A stretch of 64,000 nucleotides of DNA from positions 1,059,001 to 1,123,000 of the forward strand of contig NC_092523.1 of assembly GCF_037038585.1 (NCBI RefSeq), in the 5' to 3' direction. Positions within the stretch are counted from its first letter, which is position 1. Each line of letters begins with the position of its first letter. The notes beneath the pieces are model-generated. The model saw nothing but the letters and a program-made list of their open reading frames with translations, had not been told where the DNA came from and did not search any database. Position numbers and translations under genes: made by a program. This DNA comes from Patagioenas fasciata (lineage: Eukaryota; Chordata; Aves; Columbiformes; Columbidae). This document shows, piece by piece, positions 54,630-64,000 of this stretch.

Positions 54630-54805
54630 GATCCCGGCCCTAAGAGATCCCGGCCCTAAGAGACCCCGGCCCTAAGAGACCCCGGCCCTAAGAGACCCTC
54701 ACCCTAAGAGACCCTCACCCTAAGAGACCCCGGCCCTAAGAGACCCTCACCCTAAGAGACCCCGGCCCTAAGAGACCCTCACCCTAAGAGACCCCGGCCC
54801 TGATC
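54630..54805. repeat. 16-bp minisatellite (CCCTAAGAGACCCCGG)n
   Basis: About 12 units alternating 'ccctaagagaccccgg' and 'ccctaagagaccctca'. In the long PAIP2B 5' intron. Confidence 0.93.
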
Positions 54806-55719
54806 CCCATTTACAGATAAAGCCCCAACTCCTCCCCAGCCCACGCTGCACCTTTCATCTCCAGCCCCACGGGCTTTTCCAGCGGGCGGGAGCGTCCCCA
54901 GCCGCCCCACATCACACTGGGGAACCCAGCCTAACTAGGTCTGGCTTTTTCTGGCCCAGCCCACGCTTTATCGCCACCTCGACGCCTTTCAAGTCCTTTT
55001 ATTCCCCCCAGGCTCCTCCTTCCCCGCCACCAGCGCTGCAGGTTTTAGTGCAGGTTTTGCTGCAGGTTTTACTCGCAGCACGGAGGGCGAAGCGCTGAGC
55101 TGGCGAGCTGCTCTAATTAGAGGGTGTGAAGTCTCCCAGGTTAGTCTGGAGTTTTAATGTTAGGCTGGACTGCCTGTTCTGGCTGGGGGGTGCCAGTCCC
55201 CGCTCGCAGCAGACGCCGAGTTCTCCACGTGCAGATCTCCCGGTGCTGAGGAGCTGGGGGTGCTGCGGTCGGGGGTTGATGATCTTCTCATCCCTATTTT
55301 AATCTCCATCCCAAGAACAACCCCACACTTCGCTCAGCACCAGCCCAAGCGCCGCCAGATCCCCCCGTCATTTTGAAAGCACCAGAAATACCGACCGCGC
55401 TCTCAAAATGCGTAGAAACCTAATTTCAGATCCATCCTATAGACGGCTCATCGCTGAGTTACTTTTAATCCCAAAGACGACGCGTTCTGCACTCAACGGC
55501 TCACGAGCGGGTCCTGCTGCGCGCCAGGATTAACGCCGCGGTGCTGCAGCCAGCAGCGATGTCCTGTACATTTTCCATGGGAATCAATAATAGAGATTTT
55601 GTAAAGGTTTCAAAACGGAGCATCCATCAAGCAGAAACTCCCGGCTCCGCGGGCAGCCGCTTCTGCTCTGGGAGGGGAAACCGGGAGCTGCTGGGCCCAC
55701 GGACACATCGTGACTCCTG

Positions 55720-56105
55720 GGCCCACGGACACACCGTGAGCTCTGCACAGGGACACCTGGGGACACCGGGGAGCGACAGAGGGACATGGCACTGCAGCTG
55801 CTGGTCCCACAGACACACTGTGAGCTCCACACAGGGACACCGGGGAGGGACAGACGGACACAGCACTGCAGCTGCTGGTCCCACAGACACACTGTGAGCT
55901 CCACACAGGGACACTGGGGAGGGACAGACGGACACAGCACTGCAGCTGCTGGTCCCATGGACACACCGCGAGCTCCGCACAGGGACACGGGGGAGGGACA
56001 GACAGACACAGCACCATGATTCCTGGTCCCACAGACACACTGTGAGCTCCACACAGGGACACTGGGGTCAGCGGGGAGGGACAGAGGGACACAGCACTGC
56101 AATTA
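55720..56105. repeat. 75-bp minisatellite, about five copies
   Basis: Unit contains GCTGCTGGTCCCACAGACAC, 'actgtgagctccacacaggg' and 'gagggacagacggacacagc', with starts near 55797, 55872 and 55947 (75-bp spacing). In the PAIP2B 5' intron. Confidence 0.93.
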
Positions 56106-57325
56106 CTGGGCACGGTGAGCGCGGCAGCAACCCCAGCGCTTTGGCAGGGCCCTCCGGATCCGCAGGACCGGCGTTCTCCGTGTTTGCGCCGGGGAAACGG
56201 AGCCACTTTGGGCTGGACGCCCGCCCTGCATGCAAAGTGTAGCGAGGCCAAGAGAACCAAGGCAAACGCGGCGATTCGACCCCTTGGCTCCTCGACCTCT
56301 CCAGCTCTGGCTCCAGTGCCACGGTCTCTGCTCTCCCGGCCACCAAATCCCGCCAAAGCGCGTCCTGTCAGCGCCGGAGCAGAGCGGGCGCCGGGCAGGG
56401 CTGCCTTCCAGCCCGGATTGCGGCTGCTGACAACCCTGGTGTAGATCAAATTAACACCGGGGTGCGATGCCAGCTCGGGGACAGGCGCTGTCCTGGCGCG
56501 GCCGCGGTGAAGTGACGGGTGATCCGGAGGGTCTCGCCTCACCGTCCCGCGGCTGCACTCAAACCGCGGCTGCCAGGGGAGAGCAAGCTCCTGCTTCACG
56601 GGGGGGAACAAGCCTGCGTGCGGAATAAAAGCTTCAGAATCTGCAGCAGGACGCGAGCGGCCACCTCGCAGACCCTCGGACACACCGGGCACTGCGTGCG
56701 GACAGTGTCTTCCACCCATCTCAAGCACATCCACGGGGAGCCCTGCGAGGAGATGTGCGGCTCTTCCCCCTCCAGCCCGGCCAGGGCCGTCCCCTCAGCT
56801 CATCAGAGGGAAAAACGGCAGACTTCACTGCGCAGAAAGGAAACGTGGACATTTCAACGCAACATTATGATACACGAACCAAATAAACACAACCCAGGGC
56901 TTCACGCAGCCTTTGGTGCGGCCTCCATGGCCAAGGCTGACAGAGGGACAAGGGTCTGGACCAAGGCGCCGCAGCCCGTCAGACGCAGAGGGAAGGTTCC
57001 CTCCCTGGCCGCGATGCTCCGGCAGCAGCACCCGACTTGTCGCTGCATGTCAGCATGAAACCTGAAGAGCCAGCACGTAACAAAACACCTGAAGGGCACG
57101 AGCCAGGAGCCGGCTGTGCATCCCGGCCCTGTCAGCACGGTCGGCGGGGCAGGGCAGCCCCGGTCACCCCAAACCCAAACTCCACATCTCGGGCCAGTGA
57201 CTGGAGAAACCGGCTCCCAGTCGCTGCGACCTGCACGGACCGTGCGATGTGACACCTGTCCCTGGAGCCACGGGACCGCGGTGCTCGTGCCCCGGGCTGG
57301 GGCGATGCTGGGGGAGCGGGTTTCA

Positions 57326-57605
57326 CATAACCCCAGAGTGTCAGGAGTTGAAGGGCCCTGGAAACTCATCCAGTGCAATCCCCCCATGGAGCAGGAACAC
57401 CCAGCTGAGGTTCCACAGAAAGGTGTCCAGGCGGGTTTGAATGTCTGCAGAGAAGGAGACTCCACAACCTCCCTGGGCAGCCTGGGCCAGGCTCTGACAC
57501 CCTCATCTCCAACAAGTTTCTTCTCATCTTTCAGTGGAACCTCCTGAGTTCCAGTTTGAACCCACTGCCCCTTGTCTTATTGTCACCGAGAAGGGGTTTA
57601 GGAGG
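57326..57605 (-). mobile_element. CR1 LINE 3' fragment (minus orientation)
   Basis: 'cataaccccagagtgtcagg', 'cccccatggagcaggaacac', 'gcgggtttgaatgtctgcag', 'cccactgccccttgtctta'. Same subfamily as 37062-37925; it ends at the edge of the PAIP2B CpG island. Confidence 0.92.
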
Positions 57606-58740
57606 AGAAGCCCCGCGGACCGTGTCCCGTCCCGGCCGTGGCTCAGGGCTCCCTGGGCTGGTTCGGGAGGCGCTCGGGGGCAGGAGGAGGTGCGGGGCGG
57701 GCGGTGGGACAGGCCCAGCTGCGGGCTGGCGGGGGCCCAGCCGGGCTGACAGCGGCCAGGAGCGACTTTGGCCGGTCCCTCCGAGCAGGACACCCGGTTC
57801 GATCCCGGGTCCTTGGCGGCCCCCGCACCCCCCGGGGATGCAGCTCTCCCGGTAAAACGCGACCCGGTGCTGCCTCGGCGCGCCGGGCACCGGCCGGACG
57901 CGGCCGCACAGCCGCTGCTTCCCGGGGAGCCCCGTGGCTGCGCGGGCAGAGCTGCGAGCGCAGCCGGACCCGGGCCGGGGCCTGCGGGCGTCGCGCAGCG
58001 GGGCCGGGGCCTGCGCCCGCCGGAGGCCCGTGAGCCACAGACCCCCCGGTGCTGCCCCGAGAGGCAGCCGGAGCAGAGCTGTGCCTGCGCCCCGAGCTCG
58101 CCCCGCAGCCGCTGCCGTTACCTGCGGCCGGGCCGGGCCGGTGCCGCTCCGGCGCTCCCGCCTCCGCTGCCGCCGCCGCCGCCGGACCCGCTGCCGCCCG
58201 CCCCGCGCGGCGGGGACACGCCCCCCGCCCCGCCCAGCGGAGCTGACACCCCATTGGCCATACTCCCCACGCGTCCCCGCCCCCCCACCCTCGGCTCTAA
58301 GTCTGGTTGGACGGAAGGACGAGGGAGAATGTCGTTATTGCACCGATCCGCTGCCACTCCAGCGCCAAGACCCGCCTACCCTGTCGGCGTCTGATTGGAA
58401 CTCTGGCTCCACCTCCTAGCCTCCGGATTGGTTAACCTCGGAGGGTCGGATTGGTTGGGCGCACGCGTCCCCCACGTGGGGTCAGACAGGCAGGCTTGGG
58501 AGGCGGGGCCGTGGCGGGGTGGGCGTGGCCGCGAGCAAGGTAAATAACCACATCACCTAGATCCTGATTGGCGGGCTCGACGCCCAATGGAGAGAGGCGT
58601 CACAAAACGCCCGCCCCGCCGCGCGGGGTGTGCTGCTAGAGAGCCGCTGATTGGCGGATTGATGTAAACACAGCGAGGGGGCGGGGGATTCCCCACGCGC
58701 GGACGGGGACTGGTTGGGGGGGGGGGGGGGGGTCTGTCAC
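57600..58740. promoter_or_regulatory. CpG island with a cluster of seven CCAAT boxes
   Basis: CpG-dense from about 57600. ATTGG/CCAAT pentamers at 58253, 58394, 58427, 58450, 58567, 58584 (CCAAT on +) and 58650, several as 'gattgg'. Six of the seven are in ATTGG orientation, i.e. CCAAT reading leftward toward PAIP2B. A run of 17 G's lies at about 58716-58732. The island could be shared with a rightward gene. Confidence 0.75.
58122..58260 (-). other. PAIP2B: Probable noncoding first exon of PAIP2B
   Basis: On the minus strand a good donor (CCGCAG/GTAACGG; + coordinates 58121-58122) lies in the CpG island about 7.8 kb upstream of the first coding exon, whose acceptor is at 50367. Family members have a noncoding first exon. 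The 5' end is a guess. Confidence 0.5.
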
Positions 58741-58744
58741 GTGG

Positions 58745-59199
58745 CGGGCGCGTGCTTGGCGGGGGGGCACCCGCACCCTGGGGGGACCCAACCCCGCACC
58801 CCGGGTTGCACCCCGGGTCGGGGACACCGCGGGGCGGGGGTCCCGTCCCGCACCCCCATTGCTGGGGGGGACACGCAGCCCTCCCCCACCCCCCCCAGAG
58901 CTGGGGTCACCCCAATTCCGGGGGTCCCAGGTCGTACCGCCAGTTTTGGGGACACCTCGGTGAGGGGGACCCATTGCAAACCCCCAGTGTGGGGGGATCT
59001 GTGGGGGAACGCAGCCCCGCACCCCCAGTGCTGGGGTCACCCCCCTGCCGGGGGTCCCAGCTCGCAGCCCCAGTTTGGGGGCACCCCTCGGGGGAGGGCT
59101 CATTCCCGCACCCCCATTGCTGGGGACACCCATTCCCGCACCCCCAGTTTCGGGAATGTCTCGGGGGGTCACCCCCCGCCGCCCCCGGTCCCCCCAGCG
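58745..59199. repeat. Degenerate GC-rich repeat in the CpG island
   Basis: Loose 35-60 bp units of 'cccgcacccccattgctggg', 'gacacccattcccgcacccc' and 'gggggtcccagctcg' across about 450 bases between the two CpG-island cores. Confidence 0.6.
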
Positions 59200-59415
59200 C
59201 CGCCCCCGCGGTCCCACCCCCCGGTCCCCGTGTCCGCCCCCGGTCCCCCCCGTGCGGATCGCGGAGCGGCCGCAGCCCCGGGCCGGGCGGCGCTGGACAC
59301 GGCGGCCCGGCCCCCCCGAGATGCCGGCGGGTGGCGGCGGGGGCTCCGCGCCCCGAAAACGGGGGCCCCGGCCCCCCCCGGGCCCCGGCCCGCTGCCTCT
59401 CGACCCGCTCCGCCG
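59200..59415 (+). other. Candidate first exon of a rightward gene
   Basis: In a second CpG island, ATG at 59321 opens 31 codons (MPAGGGGGSAPRKRGPR..., Gly/Pro/Arg-rich) up to a strong donor CGCCG/GTGAGTG at 59415/59416. In human the next gene rightward is ZNF638 on this strand, whose first exon is noncoding, so this could be its leader rather than coding. No certain second exon was found. One possibility is 63361-63408 (acceptor ccccccag, donor ggg/gtaagc), but it is not convincing. Confidence 0.35.
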
Positions 59416-60950
59416 GTGAGTGCCCCGGGGCCCCGCAGGGTGCGGTTTGGGGGGGCTGAGCCTTTCTCGGCCCCTCGGTTTCCCCCAGACCCGTATCGGG
59501 GTGCGGAGGGGCGGGGGGGGGCAGCCCCTCTCCTGACCCAGGGGGAGCGCCCAAATCCCCTCCCACACATCGGGGTGACCCCAAACTCCTTCCACCCCCC
59601 TCAGGTTGGGATTTGCTAATATTGAGTTGGGCTGTGGCAGCCCGGGGGGTCCCCACACTGGGGGGAGGTGGGGACCCCCAGCAGGAGGGTCCGTCCGGGG
59701 GGATCCGGGATTTAGGGGGTCAGCCAAGGGATGCCGTGTGGTCCAGGCCCCCCTGCTTTGTTCCAGCCTTTGGCTTTGCCCCCACAAGCAGGGGGGGTTC
59801 ACAGACCCCCCATTTCTGGGCAAGGTGCTGGTGTCTCTGCCACTGCTGGCCGGGATGTCCCTGGTCATGTCACTTAGTGCTCCTGCTGAATGGGGCGCTG
59901 CGCTAACGAGCAAACCCCGATCAGCTGGGCTGGGGGACGAGGGGAGGGCCCGGTCCAGGGCCAACGCATGGGGCCCCCCCTGGCCCCCCAGCCCAGCGTT
60001 AGCGCCGGCCCCACGGCCACCACGGTGGCGTCGGTGACCGGGGTGACGAGCTATTTCTAACCGCCTTCCCTCATCCGTCGACAACCTGCTCAGCGCCGGG
60101 TGCTAAACTGGGGTGAATTGAGAAATAGGGGCCGGCGGGGGGGACACACAAACATCACAAAGTGTCCCCAAGAAGCGAGCGAAACGTCCCCAGCGTCCGG
60201 CCGGGGGTGTAAGACGAGCAGCTTGCTGGGTTGAGGTGACAATTCCCCCCAGCCCGGTCGCTGCCGCCCGCTTGGGTGACCTGGAATGTGGCACCCGGGG
60301 ACAAATGACGCCTCCTTGTATGGCTGGGGACGGGGGCTCTGCCACCAGACGGGATAAAAATAGCTGTGGCCAAAGGGCCCGATCCGGGGGGTGCTGCGCG
60401 CCCCCCAGTACCAGGGGATGGTGCGTCTGGTGGTGTCCGTGTGGGTTTTGGGGTGTGGGAGATGCTGGGGGTACAGCACTGGGCTCTGCGGTGGCAGGAC
60501 CGTCCCCGGGGTGTGGGGATGTTTGTCCTGATGTCCCCAGCGCAGGTGGGTCCCCATGGGGCTGGTCCCACCCCGCGGACCCCACGGCTGTGGGGGCTTT
60601 GCAGTTGTCCCCCCCGGACACCGGCCTGTGGGCCCCTTTGGGTTTAGGGGTGCAGGGACCCCCAGGGACAGGCAGGGCGGGGACCTGAGCTGTGGGGGAC
60701 ACAGGGTTGGGGGCTCCTGGGTGACTCTGGGGTCCTGGCAGGGACGCGGGTGACGGTCCAGAGGTCACAGTGCTGTCCCCACCCTGGATCACGCTGGGTT
60801 AACAGGATGGGTGATGGGGGGACGGCCCCCAAGGTCACTGAAGGCCATTGAGTGCCCAGTTAGTCCAAGAATGTCACCAACGTTGGGTCACTCACGCCCC
60901 GGGCCCAGCCGCCACCGGGGAATGACAAACACGGCGTCCCAGCCATGGGG
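59416..60950. other. Unique GC-rich sequence, no exon recognised
   Basis: Possibly intron 1 of the rightward gene. Open frames are present on both strands but without family features. Confidence 0.35.
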
Positions 60951-60954
60951 ACAC

Positions 60955-61830
60955 GGGCTGCACGTCCCCTGCCCTGTCCCCACCAGGGACACAGGCTGAG
61001 TGTCCCCTGTCCCCACCAGGGACATAGGCTGAGTGTCCCCTGCCCTGTCCCCACCAGGGACACAGGCTGAGTGTCCCCTGTCCCCACCAGGGACATAGGC
61101 TGAGTGTCCCCTGCCCTGTCCCCACCAGGGACACAGGCTGAGTGTCCCCTGTCCCCACCAGGGACATAGGCTGAGTGTCCCCTGCCCTGTCCCCACCAGG
61201 GACATAGGCTGAGTGTCCCCTGCCATGTCCTCACCAGGGACAAGGGCTGAATGTCCCCTTTCCCCACCAGGGACACGGGCTGAATGTCCCCTGTCCTCAC
61301 CAGGGACATGGGGCTGAGTGTCCCCTGTTCCCACCAGGGACATGGGGCTGAGTGTCCCCTGTCCTCATCAGGGACATGGGCTGAATGTCCCCTGTCCCCA
61401 CCAGGGACATGGGGCTGAATGTCCCCTGTCCCCACCAGGGACATGGGGCTGATTGTCCCCTGTCCTCATCAGGGACATGGTCTGAATGTCCCCTGTCCCC
61501 ACCAGGGACATGGGGCTGAATGTCCCCTGTCCCCACCAGGGACATGGTCTGAATGTCCCCTGTCCCCACCAGGGACATGGGGCTGATTGTCCCCTGTCCT
61601 CATCAGGGACATGGTCTGAATGTCCCCTGTCCCCACCAGGGACACAGGCTGAATGTCCCCTGTCCTCACCAGGGACATGGGGCTGAGTGTCCCCCGTTCC
61701 CACCAGGGACAAGGGGCTGAGTGTCCCCTGTCCCCACCAGGGACATAGGCTGAATGTCCCCCGTTCCCACCAGGGACAAGGGGCTGAGTGTCCCCTGTCC
61801 TCACCAGGGACAAGGGGCTGACACGGGGCG
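60955..61830. repeat. 33-35 bp minisatellite (GTCCCCACCAGGGACATGGG)n
   Basis: About 26 units: 'ggctgagtgtcccctgtccc' joined to 'caccagggacataggctga'. The 60960-61220 part has a doubled unit (with 'tgccctgtccccaccaggga'). Variants at 61300-61830 use 'tcctcatcagggacatggt'. Confidence 0.95.
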
Positions 61831-61992
61831 GGGGCAGAAAGCAAATCCGGGGTCCCCAGGAGGAGCAGCGGGTGATGGGGACATGGTGGCTTCTCCTCGT
61901 CCCTGTCCCCATCCTGGGTGGGAGCGGGGGACGGTTCCCTGGGGGATGGGACTGGGGTGAAGACGCTGCTGCGGGTCTGGGTCCGTTCTTGT

Positions 61993-62040
61993 GGGATCAC
62001 AGGGTCATTTTGGTTGGAAAAGCCCTCAAGACCAATTCTG
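61993..62040 (-). mobile_element. CR1 LINE tail remnant (minus)
   Basis: 'gggatcacagggtcattttg' then 'gttggaaaagccctcaagac': the extreme CR1 3' tail only. Confidence 0.7.
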
Positions 62041-62353
62041 ACCGTTACCGCTGTCACCGAGCGATGTCCCCAGGGCTCTGCTCCCGCTCCCAAGCTGCCT
62101 TCTGGTCTCGCCACGCTCGGCATTCCTGGTTTCATTCTGCCCAGCCCAGTTCCACGCGTGGTTCACGGGCGCCGGCGCCGTCCCGTTGCGCCTGTCCCTC
62201 CTCCTCCTCCCCTCGCCCGCTTCATCGCCATTCGGAACAGGTGCTGGAATTCATTTTCATGATGATTTTGGAGACTCTGAGCAGAGCGTCTGTGGGGGAA
62301 ACACGTAACCACCGCAGAAACGGGTTTGAAGGGGTGTCCGTCTGCTGGGAAAG

Positions 62354-62422
62354 ATGTCCATCTGTCCGTCTGTCCGTCTGTCCCTCTGTCCGTCTGTCCG
62401 TCTGTCCGTCTGTCCGTCTCCC
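62354..62422. repeat. (GTCCGTCT)n simple repeat
   Basis: Eight or nine copies of CTGTCCGT, one variant 'ctgtccct'. Confidence 0.9.
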
Positions 62423-62611
62423 AGCCCAGCTCCGCGGGCGGATGTTCCAGCCCAGCGTGAGGGGAGCGTGTCCCCAGTAACCCCAGTTCCCTCCCAGCAG
62501 CGGGGATGCAGGGGGTTCAGACTGAGCCTCCAGCACCCACCACCCCACAGGGGACCCGGCCGTGGTGCCACCGCTCAGCTCCTTTGAGAGCTGCGTTTAA
62601 AACACTGAATC

Positions 62612-63182
62612 ACAGAACCACAGGATGTCAGGGGTTGAAGGGCCCTGGAAAGCTCATCCAGTGCAATCCCCCCATGGAGCAGGAACACCCAGCTGAGGTT
62701 CCACAGGAAGGGGTCCAGGCGGGTTTGAATGTCTGCAGAGAAGGAGACTCCACAACCTCCCTGGGCAGCCTGGGCCAGGCTCTGACACCCTCACCATGAA
62801 CAAGTTTCTTCTCAAATCTAAATGGAACCTCCTGTGTTCCAGTTTGCACCCATTGCCCCTTGTCCTGTCACTGGTTGTCACCCAGAAGAGCCTGGCTCCA
62901 TCCTCCTGACGCTGCCCCTTTCCATATTGATCCCCAGGAATGAGTCCCCCCTCAGTCTCCTCTTCTCCAGCTCCAGAGCCCCAGCTCCCTCAGCCTTTCC
63001 TCACACGGGAGATGCTCCACTCCCTTCAGCATCTTGGTGGCTGCGCTGGACTCTCTCCAGCAGTTCCCTGTCCTTCTGGAGCTGAGGGGCCACAACTGGA
63101 CACAATATTCCAGGTGTGGTCTCCCCAGGGCAGAGCAGAGGGGCAGGAGAACCTCTCTGACCCACTGACCAGCCACCAAGCC
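62612..63182 (-). mobile_element. CR1 LINE, long 3' fragment (minus orientation)
   Basis: Same landmarks as the copy at 37062: 'cacagaaccacaggatgtca', 'cagctgaggttccacaggaa', 'ggaatgagtcccccctcagt', 'gtggctgcgctggactctct', 'ccactgaccagccaccaag'. About 570 bp. The stretch 62935-63110 is almost identical to 37375-37550. Confidence 0.93.
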
Positions 63183-64000
63183 CCTGTTGCAAGCAGGACG
63201 TGCTTGGAGGGCGGTTATTGTTTTGGTGGGGCAGGAGGAACTGTGGCTAATTTTGGGTATTTTGGGACGTGATGGGGTGTGCGGGAGGGGGATGTCCCGG
63301 TCCCTCTGTCCCCTCTGCTCCCAGCTCTGTGACATCCACGGCAGCGACCGTGTCCCCCCAGTCCTCCCAGCCCTTTCTTTGGGGCGAACGGCTCTTGTGC
63401 GGGGTAAGCGCCCGAATTCCCGCTCCCCGACCGCATCTGGCGCTGTACAACCCGGTAATTACAGCCGAACCCTTGCAGTCCGGGGCTGAGACGACGCGCG
63501 GTGTCACACGGAGCAGGGACAGCGCCAGGTCTGCTGTGTCACGGGAAGGGAATGTGGCTGTTAACACCCGTCAGCCCGGAGCGGGACCGGATCGGGGGAA
63601 GCGCATCGGGGCTTTGGGCAAAGCTCGACAGCGTGGTGGGGATGGGAGCGGGGTGGTTCGGTCGAGTGGGCAAACACCTACCCGAGCCACCTCCGTGGCA
63701 CATCGGCTCCTGCCCAAATCCGCCATTTCCAGCTGTTCTGGGACACGGAGCCGCTGTCCTGTGTCACCCGGTGGCGCTCGGGTGTCTCCTGGTGTTGTCT
63801 GCGGAGCAGGTTCTATGCTCAGGGGACTTTGTTTTAAGCCAGAGCAGCAGGTTCTGTGCTGAAGGGGCGAAGACACTTTGGGATCACTGAGCACCCCGAG
63901 GAAGAGCTGAATTCCTCCTCGTGTTCTCACACCCGTGTCCCTTGTGTTTCAAATATTCTCATGAATTTTATGTGCTTGTTGCCCATTTCATGGTTAAAAT
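63183..64000. other. Unique sequence at the right edge, no gene recognised
   Basis: Base composition becomes more AT-rich toward 64000 (catgaattttatgtgcttg). Contains only the weak exon candidate mentioned for the rightward gene. Confidence 0.35.

Noticed and set aside
54630-54805. Interstitial telomere repeat (CCCTAA)
   Set aside because: CCCTAA occurs only once per 16-bp unit, followed by GAGACC; it is an ordinary minisatellite.
57785-57808. tRNA-like T-arm: CCCGG TTCGATC CCGGG with a B-box-like GGTTCGATCCC
   Set aside because: No matching A box, D-arm, anticodon arm or acceptor stem in the preceding 60 bases; a chance hairpin in the CpG island.

Overview
The window looks like a gene-dense, GC-rich bird microchromosome. 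The evidence is compact introns, several CpG islands, many CR1 LINE 3' tails (the main interspersed repeat of birds), no mammalian SINEs, and an extreme load of G/C-skewed minisatellites. Gene order and orientation match human 2p13 (from memory, ATP6V1B1+, TEX261-, NAGK+, PAIP2B-, then ZNF638+). From memory this block lies on microchromosome 22 in chicken. The species cannot be named from the sequence alone.

Layout: (1) 1-3931, the 3' half of the V-ATPase B1 subunit gene ATP6V1B1 (+). (2) 3932-5183, a short intergenic gap filled by a 35-bp minisatellite. (3) 5184-12064, a complete 15-exon gene (+) encoding a 462-aa coiled-coil/polyproline protein that reads as a compact paralogue of shootin-1; it is the most interesting gene here. 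(4) 12065-17173, minisatellites and a CR1 tail. (5) 17174-22120, TEX261 (-), six exons, 196 aa, with a CpG-island promoter to about 22330. (6) 22330-38140, about 16 kb without a recognisable coding exon: stacked minisatellites, two tetranucleotide arrays in inverted orientation, and islands of unique GC-rich sequence. (7) 38141-40915, NAGK (+), ten exons, 343 aa. (8) 40916-44854, CR1, a purine tract and minisatellites. (9) 44855-about 58250, PAIP2B (-), three coding exons (125 aa) plus a likely noncoding first exon in a CpG island with a dense CCAAT cluster. (10) 58250-64000, a second CpG island with a candidate first exon of a rightward gene, a large minisatellite and a long CR1.

The genes are not a functional operon. 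They are unrelated housekeeping or tissue genes: proton pumping, neuronal-type cytoskeleton scaffold, ER cargo export, amino-sugar salvage and translation control. Exon boundaries were chosen by hand from GT/AG signals. For each of the four complete genes the summed exon lengths are divisible by three and the reading phase is kept across every junction, which is strong internal support. Most long open frames elsewhere come from tandem repeats and were left out.
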